A DNA stretch of 64,000 nt. Source: Rhodanobacter soli (lineage in GTDB: Bacteria; Pseudomonadota; Gammaproteobacteria; Xanthomonadales; Rhodanobacteraceae). Position 1 is the first letter of the stretch. Each line of letters starts with the position of its first letter. The position numbers were made by a program, and so were the translations under genes. The notes beneath the pieces are model-generated. The model was not told the DNA's origin, ran no database searches, and worked only from the letters and a program-made list of their open reading frames with translations. Shown here one piece after another: positions 18,268-27,722 of this stretch. The stretch covers positions 1,364,001 through 1,428,000 of the forward strand of contig NZ_JBEPSD010000001.1 of NCBI RefSeq assembly GCF_040548735.1. The letters run 5' to 3'.

Positions 18268-19653
18268 TCAGGCCGGCGCGGTCATCGGCATGTGACGGCG
18301 CCAGCGCTGTTTCCACGCGCTGCGCCAGAAGCGGGTGAACAGCATCACGGCGGCCACCGACAGGCCGGCGATCAGGCCGATCCACATCCCGCGTGCGCCC
18401 ATGCCGTGATGGAAGGCCAGCCACCAGCCCACCGGCATGCCGATCATCCAGTATGCGAACAGGGTGATCGCCATCGGCACGCGGGTGTCCTTGAGGCCGC
18501 GCAGCGCGCCGTTGGCGGCGACCTGGACGCCGTCGGAGAACTGGAACAGCCCGGCCAGCATGATCAGCTGCGCAGCCAGCGCGATCACCTTCGGCTCATG
18601 CGTGTACAGCGTGGCGATGAAATGCGGCAAGCCCAGCATCAGGCCGGCGGAGAACACCTGCGTCACCAGGGTCAGGCCGATTCCGCACAAGCCGGCGTAG
18701 CGCACACCGCGTTCGTCGCCGCGCCCCACCGCATTGCCCACGCGTACGGTGATCGCCATCGCCAGGCCGAGCGGGATCATGAAGAACAGCGAGGCGATGT
18801 TGATCGCCACCTGATGGCTGGCGATCACGTCCTCGCCCAGCGTGGCGATGATCAGCGCGGTCGCCACGAACAGGCCGGCCTCGGCCAGCAAGGTCACCGC
18901 CATCGGCAGGCCGATGTGCACCAGCTGGCCGATCCGGCGCAGGTCCGGCCACTCGAAACGATCGAACAGGCCCAGCCCGCGGTAATTGCGCCGGAAGATC
19001 ACATAGACGCCGAACGCCAGCATCTCCAGCCACAGCACGATCGCCGTGGCCACGCCGCAGCCGTGCGCGCCCTGCGGCGGGATGCCGAGCTTGCCGAACA
19101 TCAGCACGTAGCCCAGCGGCACCAGCAGCACCAGGCCGCCAAGGCTGAAGTACATCGACGGCCGGGTCAGCGACAGTCCTTCGGACAGGCCGCGCAGTGC
19201 GAAGTAGCAGGTCAGCGCCGGCGCGCCCCAGCTGATCGCCAGCAGGAAGCGTTGCACGTCGTGGCGCAGGCTCGCCGTCACCCCGATCAGCTCGATCAGC
19301 AGCTCCGCGTGCCGCACCGCGAACCACAGCACCACGCCCATGCCCAGCGCCAGCCACAGCGCCTGGCGGAATACCGCGCCGACCTCGTGGCGCCGGCCCG
19401 CGCCGTCGAGCTGCGCCACCGACGGCGGCACCGCCATCATCATGCCGATGCCGCTGACGATCGCCAGCGACCAGATGCTGGCGCCCACCGCCACCGCACC
19501 CAGCACGTGCGCGCTGACGTGCCCGGCCAGCACCGCGTCGATCACGTTGCTGCCGACCGCTGCCAGCTGGGCCGCGATCAGCGGCAGCGCGAGACGTACG
19601 GTGGCGCGCACCTCGTGGAACAAGTGAGCACGCTCGGGACGAAAGGGTTTCAT
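18268..19653 (-). CDS. MATE family efflux transporter
   Basis: About 461 residues with some 12 hydrophobic segments, multidrug and toxin extrusion family, which exports cationic compounds using Na+ or H+. Recognisable are ALPLIAAQLAAVGSNVIDAVLAGH near the N-terminus in the first helices and the repeated two-lobe layout (second half from about residue 235). An upstream in-frame ATG 42 nt away is an alternative start; the chosen ATG begins with the basic MKPFRPERAHLF. Probably co-transcribed with sppA. Drug specificity is unknown. Confidence 0.88.
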   Translation of the reverse strand: MKPFRPERAHLFHEVRATVRLALPLIAAQLAAVGSNVIDAVLAGHVSAHVLGAVAVGASIWSLAIVSGIGMMMAVPPSVAQLDGAGRRHEVGAVFRQALWLALGMGVVLWFAVRHAELLIELIGVTASLRHDVQRFLLAISWGAPALTCYFALRGLSEGLSLTRPSMYFSLGGLVLLVPLGYVLMFGKLGIPPQGAHGCGVATAIVLWLEMLAFGVYVIFRRNYRGLGLFDRFEWPDLRRIGQLVHIGLPMAVTLLAEAGLFVATALIIATLGEDVIASHQVAINIASLFFMIPLGLAMAITVRVGNAVGRGDERGVRYAGLCGIGLTLVTQVFSAGLMLGLPHFIATLYTHEPKVIALAAQLIMLAGLFQFSDGVQVAANGALRGLKDTRVPMAITLFAYWMIGMPVGWWLAFHHGMGARGMWIGLIAGLSVAAVMLFTRFWRSAWKQRWRRHMPMTAPA

Positions 19654-19759
19654 GGGCACAGCAGACTCCAGGGCCGCACATTCTACCTGAGCCATTCGTC
19701 ACGACCGCCGGTCCACCGTCCTGTGCGAAGATTCCCCGCTGCACCGAACGGGAACCTCG

Positions 19760-20920
19760 ATGAAGCAGCTGACCAGCTACGAAGGATTGCACTGCGCCAA
19801 CTGCGGCGCCGGGATGCAGGGCGAGTTCTGCCACGAATGCGGGCAATCGATCCACAGCGTGCTGAAGCCGATGCACCACATGCTCGAGGAAACCGTCGAG
19901 ACGGTGCTGCACATCGACGGCCGCATCGTGCATACGCTGCCGCCGCTGCTGCTCAAGCCCGGCTTCCTCACCCTGGAATACTTCGCCGGCCGGCGGGTGC
20001 GCTACATCGCGCCGTTCCGGCTGATGTTCGTGCTGTGCCTGCTGTCGTTCTTCGTGGTTCATCTGGCGATCGACCAGATCTCCGTCAAGGTGGCGGCGCA
20101 CCAGGGCCCCACGGTGACCGTGACCGGCGAGGCTTTCAGCGATGCCGACACCCCGAAGGAAGTGCGCAAGGTACTGAAGAGTCAGCTCAAGACCCTGCCG
20201 CACATCGCCGCGTATGGCGTGCTGCCGCAACAGCAGCTCCAATTGGCTGCCGAGAACATGCAGCAGCAGGCCAACAAGCGCCTGATCGAACTTGGCGCCG
20301 CCCCGATACCGGCCGCCTCCGTCGCCGCGAATCTCGCGGTCGCCGTCCGGGCCAGCGGAGCCCAGGACCACGAGCCCCAGCCGATCCACATCAGCTGGCT
20401 GCCGGAGGCGGCCAACGCCAGGCTGACCCGGCTGGGCCAGCAGATCCAGCACAACTGGCGAACGTTCAAGGACGGCGACCCGTCCACCCGCGCCGAAGCA
20501 AAGCAGCGGATGATCAATGGCGCGTTCGGCGCACTGCCGGCCACCATGTTCGTGCTGATTCCGGTATTCGCCGGCCTGCTCAAGCTGTTCTACGTATTCC
20601 GCCGGCGGCTGTACATGGAACACCTGACCGTGGCCCTGCACAGCCACGCCTTCATGTTCCTCGGCGTGATGCTGATCACCGTGACCGGCATGCTGTCGAC
20701 CTGGCTACGGCCTCATGCCGCCTGGACCGGCTACGCACTGGGCTGGATACAAGCCGTGCTCATGCTGTGGATCCCGACTTATCTGCTGATCATGCAGAAG
20801 CGGATCTACCACCAGGGCTGGCCGATGACCCTGTTGAAATTCTGGTTCATTGGCTGGTGTTACTTCTGGCTGCTGATGCTCGCGCTGACGGTCGCAGCGG
20901 CCTTGGGCCTGGCCCACTGA
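19760..20920 (+). CDS. DUF3667 membrane protein
   Basis: 386 residues. The N-terminus holds a zinc-ribbon-like pair, CANCGAGMQGEFCHECGQ, then the DUF3667 core. Membrane segments are visible at about 88-106 and as four helices in the last 140 residues. Between them lies a loop of about 160 residues that is probably periplasmic. Function unknown; DUF3667 proteins are common in Xanthomonadales and Bacteroidetes. Divergent from the MATE gene with a 106-bp gap. It is followed by a 401-bp gene-free stretch. Confidence 0.8.
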   Translation: MKQLTSYEGLHCANCGAGMQGEFCHECGQSIHSVLKPMHHMLEETVETVLHIDGRIVHTLPPLLLKPGFLTLEYFAGRRVRYIAPFRLMFVLCLLSFFVVHLAIDQISVKVAAHQGPTVTVTGEAFSDADTPKEVRKVLKSQLKTLPHIAAYGVLPQQQLQLAAENMQQQANKRLIELGAAPIPAASVAANLAVAVRASGAQDHEPQPIHISWLPEAANARLTRLGQQIQHNWRTFKDGDPSTRAEAKQRMINGAFGALPATMFVLIPVFAGLLKLFYVFRRRLYMEHLTVALHSHAFMFLGVMLITVTGMLSTWLRPHAAWTGYALGWIQAVLMLWIPTYLLIMQKRIYHQGWPMTLLKFWFIGWCYFWLLMLALTVAAALGLAH

Positions 20921-21321
20921 GGCCGCTTGCCGGCCGGTGGCGTGGCGGGTTTTGCACAGCGTCATGAGCTTGTCAAGGCAACCGGTGTCGGCTTGTCAAT
21001 TGTGTGAACTGCGGCTGGATGCCATTTGCAGGTCATTGAAGGAAAAAGCTTTTTTTACGTGACCAAAACCTCGTCAGGCTGTCGTGAAAGGCGCCACGAC
21101 GCGCTTTGAGGCACCCCCTCCCCGCTGCATCCACAGACTTATCCACAGCTATTGTGGATAAGCGCAAAAACCTCCCGGGGATAGCCACTTACCCGCGACT
21201 CCTCGATAACCGGGCAGCAAGTTCGCGCAACTCGCTCGACGTGGCTCCCCCGGCATCGCAGCTATCGAAACATGAGGCCCCGCGGACGCCGCAGTTACAC
21301 TGGGCCGCCACGAGGTAGCTC
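20921..21321. other. Gene-free region before priA
   Basis: 401 bp without a credible gene (one short frame at 21106-21318 has no SD and runs through the DnaA boxes). It holds a 9-bp direct repeat GCTTGTCAA at 20968-20976 and 20991-20999, an A5-GC-T7 block at 21043-21056, and the inverted DnaA-box pair described separately. The region is clearly more AT-rich than its surroundings around 21000-21060 and 21130-21170. Confidence 0.6.
21138..21162. promoter_or_regulatory. Inverted pair of perfect DnaA boxes
   Basis: TTATCCACA at 21139-21147 and its complement TGTGGATAA at 21153-21161, both perfect matches to the DnaA-box consensus TTATNCACA, form a 10-bp inverted repeat around GCTAT. A weaker box (GCATCCACA, 21127-21135) lies just upstream. 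The pair is about 160 bp before priA. Confidence 0.7.
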
Positions 21322-23496
21322 ATGCCCGCCGTCCTTCGCGTCGCCCTGCCGGTACCCCTGCCAACCCTGTTCGACTACCTGCCGCCCGCGGCGGGCGAGG
21401 CCTGCGTGGGCAGCCGGGTGCTGGTGCCGTTCGGCCGCCACAAGCTGGTCGGCGTGGTGGTGGCGATCGACGCCGAGGCGGCGGTCGGCAGCAGCCGGCT
21501 GAAGCAGGTGCTGCGCCTGCTCGACGACGACGCACTGCTCGACCCCGAACTGATGCAGACGCTGGCCTGGGCCGCCGGCTACTGGCTCGGTGCGCCGGGC
21601 GAGGCTTACGCCAATGCCTTGCCGCTGGCCCTGCGCGAGGCGAAGCCGCTGCCGCCGATCGGCGACGAATACTGGTCGCTCACCGGCGCCGGCCGCAGCG
21701 CGCACGATGCCGGCAGCCGCCGCGGCGGCAGCAAGGCCTTGCTGGACTTGTTGGCGGCCGGCGCGTTGAGTGCGCAGGAGTTGAGCGAGCGCCAGCCCGG
21801 CTGGCGCGATGCGGCGCGCCGGCTGGCCGCAGCCGGCCTGCTCGAGCCCAGCGAACGACCGCCGCCCGATCGTCCGCTGCCACCCTCGCTGGCGCCGCAA
21901 CTCAGCGACGAACAGCAACAGGCGGTCGCCGCCGTGAGCGCCAGCCTCGGCCAGTACCAGCCGTTCCTGCTGGATGGCGTCACCGGCAGCGGCAAGACCG
22001 AGGTCTACCTGGCGCTGATCGAACAGGTGCTGGCGCAGGGCAAGCAGGCGCTGCTGCTGGTGCCGGAGATCGGCTTGGCCCCGCAGACCGTGCGGCGCCT
22101 GCGCGAGCGGCTCGGGGTGATCGTCGAGGTGTTGCACTCGAACCTGTCCGAAGGTGATCGCGCGCGCGCCTGGCTGCGTGCCCGCGCCAGCAGCGCGCGG
22201 GTGATCCTGGGCACCCGCTCGGCGGTGTTCACGCCGCTGCCGCAGGCCGGGCTGATCATCGTCGACGAGGAACACGACAGCGCCTACAAGCAGCAGGAAG
22301 GCTTCCGCTACCACGCCCGCGACCTGGCCCTGGTGCGTGCCCGCGCGCTCGGCGTGCCGGTGCTGCTGGGCTCGGGCACGCCGTCGCTGGAATCGCTGGC
22401 GAATGCCGAGGCCGGCCGCTACCGCACCCTGCACCTGCGCGCGCGCCCCGGTGCGGTGCGGCCGCCGCAGGTGCAGATCATCGACATGCGCGCGCAGCGG
22501 CTGGAGCACGGCATGTCGCCGGCGCTGCTCGGCGCCGTGGCCGATACGGTGGCGCGCGGCGAACAGGCGCTGGTATTCCGCAACCGCCGCGGCTACGCGC
22601 CGGTGCTGCTGTGCCACGCCTGCGGCTGGCACGCCGGCTGCCCGCGCTGCGACCGCCCGCTGACCCTGCACGCGGGCCGGCGCCAGCTGATCTGCCACCA
22701 TTGCGACTATCGCCAGCGCCTGCCCGCCGCCTGCCCGACTTGCGGCGCCGGCGACCTGAAACCGCAGGGCCAAGGCACCGAGCGGCTGGAGGAAGCGCTG
22801 CTCGCGCAGTTCCCGCAGGTGCCCGTGCTGCGCGTGGACCGCGAGACCACCCGCCGCCGCGACGCGTTCGAGCAACTGCTGGCCACGCTCAGCGACGACC
22901 AGCCAGCGATCCTGGTCGGCACCCAGATGCTGGCCAAGGGCCACGACCTGCCCAACCTCACCCTGGTCGCGATCGTGGGCGTGGACGAGGGCCTGCACAG
23001 CGTGGATTTCCGCGCCGGCGAGCGGCTGGCGCAGCTGGTGGTGCAGGTGGCCGGCCGCGCCGGCCGCGCGCGCAAGCCCGGCCGCGTGGTGCTGCAGACG
23101 CACCAGCCGGAACACCCGCTGCTGCGCAGCCTGTTGGCACAGGGTTATGCCGCCGCGGCGCGCGAGCTGCTGGCCGAGCGCCGGCTGATCCAGCTGCCGC
23201 CGTACAGCCACCAGGTGCTGCTGCGTGCCGAGGCGCCGCAGCGCGAGCAGGTCGATGCGTTCCTCGCCGCGGCGCATGCCGCGCTGCCGACCAACGCGCA
23301 GTTGCAGATCGCCGGGCCGATGCCCGCGCCGATGCCGTTGCGCGCGGGCCGGCATCGCGGCCAGCTGCTGCTAGAGGCGGCCAGCCGCCGCACGCTGCAC
23401 GGCATGCTGCGCTCATGGCAGCTGGCGCTGATCGCGCTGCCGGCGGCGCGGAAGGTGCGCTGGTCGCTGGATGTCGACCCGATCGACCTGTATTGA
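21322..23496 (+). CDS. priA: Primosomal protein N' (replication restart helicase PriA)
   Basis: 724 residues, superfamily 2 3'-5' helicase that reloads the replisome at stalled forks. Order: N-terminal DNA-binding domain (1-105), winged helix, helicase with Walker A GVTGSGKT at 219-226 and DEEH at 315-318, zinc-binding insert starting at Cys431 (CHACGWHAGCPRC, then CHHC and CPTC), and helicase C-terminal part with VAGRAGRA. Length and motifs are complete. SD GAGG 7 nt before the ATG. DnaA boxes lie in its upstream region. It converges with tatC, 21 bp apart. Confidence 0.96.
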   Translation: MPAVLRVALPVPLPTLFDYLPPAAGEACVGSRVLVPFGRHKLVGVVVAIDAEAAVGSSRLKQVLRLLDDDALLDPELMQTLAWAAGYWLGAPGEAYANALPLALREAKPLPPIGDEYWSLTGAGRSAHDAGSRRGGSKALLDLLAAGALSAQELSERQPGWRDAARRLAAAGLLEPSERPPPDRPLPPSLAPQLSDEQQQAVAAVSASLGQYQPFLLDGVTGSGKTEVYLALIEQVLAQGKQALLLVPEIGLAPQTVRRLRERLGVIVEVLHSNLSEGDRARAWLRARASSARVILGTRSAVFTPLPQAGLIIVDEEHDSAYKQQEGFRYHARDLALVRARALGVPVLLGSGTPSLESLANAEAGRYRTLHLRARPGAVRPPQVQIIDMRAQRLEHGMSPALLGAVADTVARGEQALVFRNRRGYAPVLLCHACGWHAGCPRCDRPLTLHAGRRQLICHHCDYRQRLPAACPTCGAGDLKPQGQGTERLEEALLAQFPQVPVLRVDRETTRRRDAFEQLLATLSDDQPAILVGTQMLAKGHDLPNLTLVAIVGVDEGLHSVDFRAGERLAQLVVQVAGRAGRARKPGRVVLQTHQPEHPLLRSLLAQGYAAAARELLAERRLIQLPPYSHQVLLRAEAPQREQVDAFLAAAHAALPTNAQLQIAGPMPAPMPLRAGRHRGQLLLEAASRRTLHGMLRSWQLALIALPAARKVRWSLDVDPIDLY

Positions 23497-23517
23497 ACCG
23501 GCCGTGCAGAAGCGCGC

Positions 23518-24276
23518 TCAGCTCGCGTCCGGTTTCAGCGAGCCCGGCTTCACCAGCCAGCGCACCGCCAGCACGCCCAGCTCGTAGAGCAGGCACATCG
23601 GCACCGCCAGCATGATCATCGAGGTGATGTCGGGCGGGGTGATGAAGGCGGCGATCGCGAACGCGCCGACGATGGCGTAGCGCCGGCTGCTACGCAGCTT
23701 GTCGACGTCGACGATGCCCATCGCGGCAAGCACCACCACCGCCACCGGCACCTCGAAGCACAGCCCGAACGCGAAGAACATCAGCATCACGAAATCGAGG
23801 TAGTGGGTGATGTCGGTCATCATCTCCACCCCCTGCGGCGTGATCGCGGTGAGGAAGCGGAACGCCGCCGGCAGCACCAGGAAATAGGCGAACGCGCAGC
23901 CGATGTAGAACAGCACCAGCGCCGCGGCGAGCAGCGGACGGGCGAGGCGCTTCTCGTGCTTGTACAGGCCCGGGCTGACGAAGGCCCACAGCTGGTACAG
24001 GATCATCGGCATGCTGATGAACAGTGCCGCGTAGAACGCCAGCTTCAGCGGCGTGACGAACGGGCTGGCGACCTCGGTGGCGATCAGGTGCGCGCCCTCG
24101 GGCAGCCGCGCCACCAGCGGCGCGGCCAGTTCCGTGTACAGGCGGTTGGCGAACGGCACCAGCGCCAGCAGCACCACCAGCACGGTGGCGCAGGCCCTGA
24201 GCAGGCGCGTGCGCAGCTCCAGCAGGTGCGAGAACAGCCCCTGCTGCAGGTCGATCCCGGGGTCAGGCGTGGCCAT
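23518..24276 (-). CDS. tatC: Sec-independent translocase TatC
   Basis: 252 residues, six membrane helices, twin-arginine signal-peptide receptor of the Tat system. The N-terminal cytoplasmic HLLELRTRLLRA is the conserved recognition surface, and the FEVPVAVVVL and FITPPD motifs are typical of TatC. Last gene of tatABC; its start overlaps the end of tatB by 14 nt. Confidence 0.96.
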   Translation of the reverse strand: MATPDPGIDLQQGLFSHLLELRTRLLRACATVLVVLLALVPFANRLYTELAAPLVARLPEGAHLIATEVASPFVTPLKLAFYAALFISMPMILYQLWAFVSPGLYKHEKRLARPLLAAALVLFYIGCAFAYFLVLPAAFRFLTAITPQGVEMMTDITHYLDFVMLMFFAFGLCFEVPVAVVVLAAMGIVDVDKLRSSRRYAIVGAFAIAAFITPPDITSMIMLAVPMCLLYELGVLAVRWLVKPGSLKPDAS

Positions 24277-24700
24277 GCGGCGGCTCCTTCGGTGCCGTCG
24301 AGGCCGGGCCGCTCATGCCGGCGAACAGGTCGCCGGTGGCGTTGTCCGGCTCGTCCGCGGCCGTGGCTTCGGTGGCGGGACCGGTGACCGCCGCCACCTC
24401 GTCCGCCACCGTTTCATCGCGCGCAGGCGCGGCGTTCTGCAGGTCGCGCACCTGCTGCAGCGTGGCGTCCAGTTCCGTCTGCGCCGCCTCCGCCCGCGCC
24501 GCGACTTCGCGGGCGTTGCGCTTGATTTCCTCGATCTGCAATTCGCGTTCCACCTCGGCGCGCACGTCGTCCCAGCCGCTGCGCATGCGCCGCAGCAGGG
24601 CGCCGGCGGTACGCGCCACGCCCGGCAGTTTCTCCGGGCCGAGCACGATCAGCGCGATGAGCGCGAGCAGCACCAGCTTGCCGAAGCTGATCTCGATCAT
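24263..24700 (-). CDS. tatB: Sec-independent translocase TatB
   Basis: 145 residues. The N-terminal membrane helix MIEISFGKLVLLALIALIVL is followed by the Gly-Pro hinge (GPEKLPG), an amphipathic helix and a long charged tail, ending in a low-complexity Ala/Glu/Thr-rich segment. The glutamate near the start of the helix and the length distinguish it from TatA. It works with TatC in signal-peptide binding. Spaced 26 nt from tatA. Confidence 0.94.
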   Translation of the reverse strand: MIEISFGKLVLLALIALIVLGPEKLPGVARTAGALLRRMRSGWDDVRAEVERELQIEEIKRNAREVAARAEAAQTELDATLQQVRDLQNAAPARDETVADEVAAVTGPATEATAADEPDNATGDLFAGMSGPASTAPKEPPHGHA

Positions 24701-24726
24701 CGCCGCAACCCGCCCGTCGCCGCGGC

Positions 24727-24966
24727 TTACTTCGGGTCGCTGGAGTCGCGCTGACTCTGCGTCGCCTTGTCAGCGGGGCTGGCCGGCGGATCGGCACGCA
24801 GCCGGTCGGCTTCTTCCTTGCGCTTGACCTCGTCCTCGTCGCCGCTGAGGCCTTTCTTGAAGTCGCGCATGGCATTGCCGAGGTCGGAGCCGATGTTGCG
24901 CAGCTTGCCGGTGCCGAAGATCACCACCACCACGACCAGCAGGATTACCAGATGCCAGATGCTCAT
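24727..24966 (-). CDS. tatA: Sec-independent translocase TatA
   Basis: 79 residues. Short membrane helix ([14 protein letters not shown]), the [14 protein letters not shown] hinge and amphipathic helix, and a charged tail, the classical pore-forming TatA. First gene of the operon, 63 bp downstream of the SYLF gene on the same strand. Confidence 0.95.
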   Translation of the reverse strand: MSIWHLVILLVVVVVIFGTGKLRNIGSDLGNAMRDFKKGLSGDEDEVKRKEEADRLRADPPASPADKATQSQRDSSDPK

Positions 24967-25029
24967 GTGCTACCTCGAAAACGGATGGAACCGGAAACCC
25001 GTCGCGCAGCGCGCACCGGCCTTTCCGTA

Positions 25030-25719
25030 TCAGCGTGAAGTGTACTCTTCGAGCCGGTCGCGAAAGTCGACCACGGGCGCCGGCACGTTGCTGACGCCGC
25101 CCTCGAAGATGCGCCGCGGCGTGATGCCCGCGCCATACACTGCCGCGTTCGCATCATAGTCGATACGCAGCGCCGAACCGTCCAGCGCCACGCCGGCGAA
25201 CAGGCCACGGGTGCGCGAGTAGGAATAGATCTCGGCCTTCAATTGCGCGTCGGTGGCGGCGGTGGCGGTACGCCCGACCGGGCCGGCCGCGGCGGACGCG
25301 TCGGCGCCGAGGGTGAACTTGCCGTTGACGATCGAATCCACGCCGCGCTGGGTGCGGAACACCAGGATCACGTCGGTCGACGACACGCCGGCCTGGAAGC
25401 CCACGCTGCCGCCGGTCATGGTGATGAAGCTCGGATTGGACCAGGTGCCGTCGGCGCCTTTCACCGAGATCAGGCCTTCGCCGCGGCGGCCGCCGAAGAT
25501 GAAGCCGGCCTTGATCATGTCCGGGATCACCGCGATCGCCCTGGCGTTCTGCAGCAGATCCTTCGGGATCGCCTTGTCCGGCGCCTGCATGATGTCGTTG
25601 AGCACGCGCACGGCGTTGGTGGCGCGTACCAGCGGCGGATCCTCGGCGTGTGCGGCCATCGCCGGCAGCAGCAGGGCCAGGCCGGTCAGCAGCAGACGTT
25701 GCACGGATGTCTTCAACAT
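25030..25719 (-). CDS. SYLF (Ysc84-type) lipid-binding domain protein
   Basis: About 229 residues. Signal peptide (MLKTSVQRLLLTGLALLLPAMAAHA) then a SYLF domain, recognisable by AIAVIPDMIKAGFIFGGRRGEG, the GGSVGFQAG strand and DVILVFRTQRGVDSI. SYLF domains bind phosphoinositides in eukaryotes; the bacterial role in the envelope is unknown. Start at the ATG with GGAG 8 nt upstream; an earlier in-frame start would precede the signal peptide by 13 residues. Divergent from hemH. Confidence 0.86.
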   Translation of the reverse strand: MLKTSVQRLLLTGLALLLPAMAAHAEDPPLVRATNAVRVLNDIMQAPDKAIPKDLLQNARAIAVIPDMIKAGFIFGGRRGEGLISVKGADGTWSNPSFITMTGGSVGFQAGVSSTDVILVFRTQRGVDSIVNGKFTLGADASAAAGPVGRTATAATDAQLKAEIYSYSRTRGLFAGVALDGSALRIDYDANAAVYGAGITPRRIFEGGVSNVPAPVVDFRDRLEEYTSR

Positions 25720-25796
25720 GGGCAGCTCCACACGGGTTCGGGGAAGGGCGCGGCGCAACGCAGTGCGCCGGGCTTGTGGCAGACTCCACGGCTGAT

Positions 25797-26870
25797 ATGG
25801 CCACGACTGTCACGATGCCACGCAGCAGCAACTATACCGGCGTTGCCGGCCATTCCGATGCGCCGTCCGTTCAGCCCGTTCAGGCAGCCGTGCTGCTGGT
25901 CAACCTGGGTACGCCAACCGCTCCCACCGCCGGCGCCGTGCGGCCGTATCTGGCTGAATTCCTGGGCGATCCACGGGTGATCGACTACCCGCGCTGGCTG
26001 TGGTGGCCGATCCTGCACGGGGTAATCCTGCGCGTGCGGCCGCGGCGCTCGGCGCATGCCTACGCGCGGATCTGGAACGAACGCGGCTCGCCGCTGCGCT
26101 ACGGCAGCGAGGCCCTGGCGGCCGGCCTGCAGGACGCACTGGACCGGCAGCAACCCGGCACGCTGCGGGTGGCGCTGGCGATGCGCTACGGCGAACCGTC
26201 GGTGGCGCATGCGATCGGGCAGCTGCAGCGCGAAGGCGTGCGCCGGCTGCTGGTGCTGCCGCTGTATCCGCAGTATTCGGCGACCTCCACCGGCTCGGTG
26301 ATCGACGCGGTCGCCGACGCATTCAAGCACCTGCGCTGGCCGCCGGAGCTGCGCATCGTCAACGACTACCACGACGACCCCGGCCACATCGACGCGCTGG
26401 CCACCAGCATCGAGCGCTGGTGGGCGGCGAACGGCCGCGGCGAGAAACTGCTGCTGTCGTTCCACGGCATTCCCGAACGTTACGTGCGGCTGGGCGATCC
26501 CTACGCGGAACAATGCCAACGCACCGCGCAACTGCTGCGTGAGCGGCTGCAGCTGGGCGACGACGAATTGATCGTCAGCTTCCAGTCGCGGGTGGGTCGC
26601 GAGCGCTGGCTGCAGCCGTACACCGACGCCACCGTGCGCCGACTCGCCGCCGACGGCGTACGCAAGCTCGACGTGGCCTGCCCCGGTTTCGCGGTGGACT
26701 GTCTGGAGACGCTGGAGGAGATCGCGATGCAGAACCGCGACTTCTTCACCGCGGCCGGTGGCGAGGCGCTGCGCTACATCCCCGCGTTGAACGACAGCGT
26801 CGAACAGGTGGACAGCCTCGCTGCGCTGGTGCGCAGGCATCTGCAGGGCTGGCCGGAATCCGTCGGGTGA
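25797..26870 (+). CDS. hemH: Ferrochelatase
   Basis: About 357 residues. Inserts Fe(II) into protoporphyrin IX, the last step of haem synthesis. Features: AVLLVNLGTP near residue 31, YPQYSATSTGS, the catalytic His223 in LLSFHGIPERYV, and the C-terminal ACPGFAVDCLETLEEI with the metal-binding acidic residues. The first 27 residues are not conserved in the family. Two ATGs (the chosen one and one 18 nt later) lack a clear SD. It overlaps the next gene by 4 nt. Confidence 0.95.
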   Translation: MATTVTMPRSSNYTGVAGHSDAPSVQPVQAAVLLVNLGTPTAPTAGAVRPYLAEFLGDPRVIDYPRWLWWPILHGVILRVRPRRSAHAYARIWNERGSPLRYGSEALAAGLQDALDRQQPGTLRVALAMRYGEPSVAHAIGQLQREGVRRLLVLPLYPQYSATSTGSVIDAVADAFKHLRWPPELRIVNDYHDDPGHIDALATSIERWWAANGRGEKLLLSFHGIPERYVRLGDPYAEQCQRTAQLLRERLQLGDDELIVSFQSRVGRERWLQPYTDATVRRLAADGVRKLDVACPGFAVDCLETLEEIAMQNRDFFTAAGGEALRYIPALNDSVEQVDSLAALVRRHLQGWPESVG

Positions 26871-27712
26871 GCGCAGCGGCCGAGCAGCGCATCGCCCTGC
26901 CGCATCTCGCACTGCACGCGCAGGTGTGGGGCCACGCGACGTTGCCGTCGCTGGTGGCCCTGCACGGCTGGCTCGACAACGCCGGCAGCTTCGCCCGTCT
27001 GGCGCCGCTACTGGCCGCACGCTACCGGGTGATCGCGCTGGACCTGCCCGGTCACGGCCATTCCGGCCATCTCGCCGCCGGCGCCAGCTACCACTACGTC
27101 GACTACGTGCAGGCCGTGCTGGCCGCCGCCGACGCATTGCAGCTGGATCGCTACACCTTGCTCGGCCACTCGCTGGGTGCGGGCATCGCCGCGCTGGTCG
27201 CCGCCGCCTCGCCCGAGCGGATCGAGCGCCTGCTGCTGATCGAGGGCCTCGGCCCGCTCGGCGACGACGGCTCGCACACGCTGCAGCGCTTCCGCGATGC
27301 GCTGGCGCCGCGTGGCGACAACGGCAAGCCGCTGCGCATATTCCGCGACGTCGCCCAGGCGGTCGCCGCACGCAGCATGGCCAGCGGGCTGCCCGCCGAG
27401 CTGGCGCGGCCGATCGTCGAGCGTGGTCTGGTCGAAACCGATGGCGGCTGGCGCTGGCGCAGCGATCCGCGGCTGACCCGCCCCAGCGCCGTGCGCCTGG
27501 CCGAAACGCAGGTGCACGCGTTGCTGCGCGGCATCGCCGCGCCCACCGCCCTGCTGCTGGCGCAACCGACCACCTCATACCTGCCCGGCGCACTCATGCA
27601 GGCCCGCGCCGCATGCGTGGCGAACATCACCGTCAGCCATCTCGACGGCGGCCACCACCTGCAGCTGGAACATCCGGCCGACGTCGCCGCGTGGATCGAC
27701 GCGGCGACGTGA
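26867..27712 (+). CDS. Alpha/beta hydrolase
   Basis: 281 residues. Alpha/beta-hydrolase fold with oxyanion HGWLDNAG at 33-40, PGHGHS, the nucleophile elbow GHSLGAG (Ser102) and the C-terminal His in DGGHHLQLEHP. GTG start overlapping the hemH stop (GTGA), so translationally coupled with hemH. Substrate not predictable. The lid region and length fit esterases of the serine-hydrolase-like group. Confidence 0.87.
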   Translation: MSAAAEQRIALPHLALHAQVWGHATLPSLVALHGWLDNAGSFARLAPLLAARYRVIALDLPGHGHSGHLAAGASYHYVDYVQAVLAAADALQLDRYTLLGHSLGAGIAALVAAASPERIERLLLIEGLGPLGDDGSHTLQRFRDALAPRGDNGKPLRIFRDVAQAVAARSMASGLPAELARPIVERGLVETDGGWRWRSDPRLTRPSAVRLAETQVHALLRGIAAPTALLLAQPTTSYLPGALMQARAACVANITVSHLDGGHHLQLEHPADVAAWIDAAT

Positions 27713-27722
27713 CGCATGCGCC

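Noticed and set aside
16444-20967. A very long plus-strand open frame of about 1500 codons
   Set aside because: It runs antisense to sppA and the MATE gene and is rich in His, Arg and Gln, the composition of GC-rich shadow frames; the minus-strand genes have clear motifs.
21106-21318. A 70-codon frame before priA
   Set aside because: It crosses the DnaA boxes, has no SD and its product has no features.
20921-21321. Possible replication origin
   Set aside because: Two or three DnaA boxes without dnaA, dnaN, rpmH or an AT-rich unwinding region nearby do not make an oriC.
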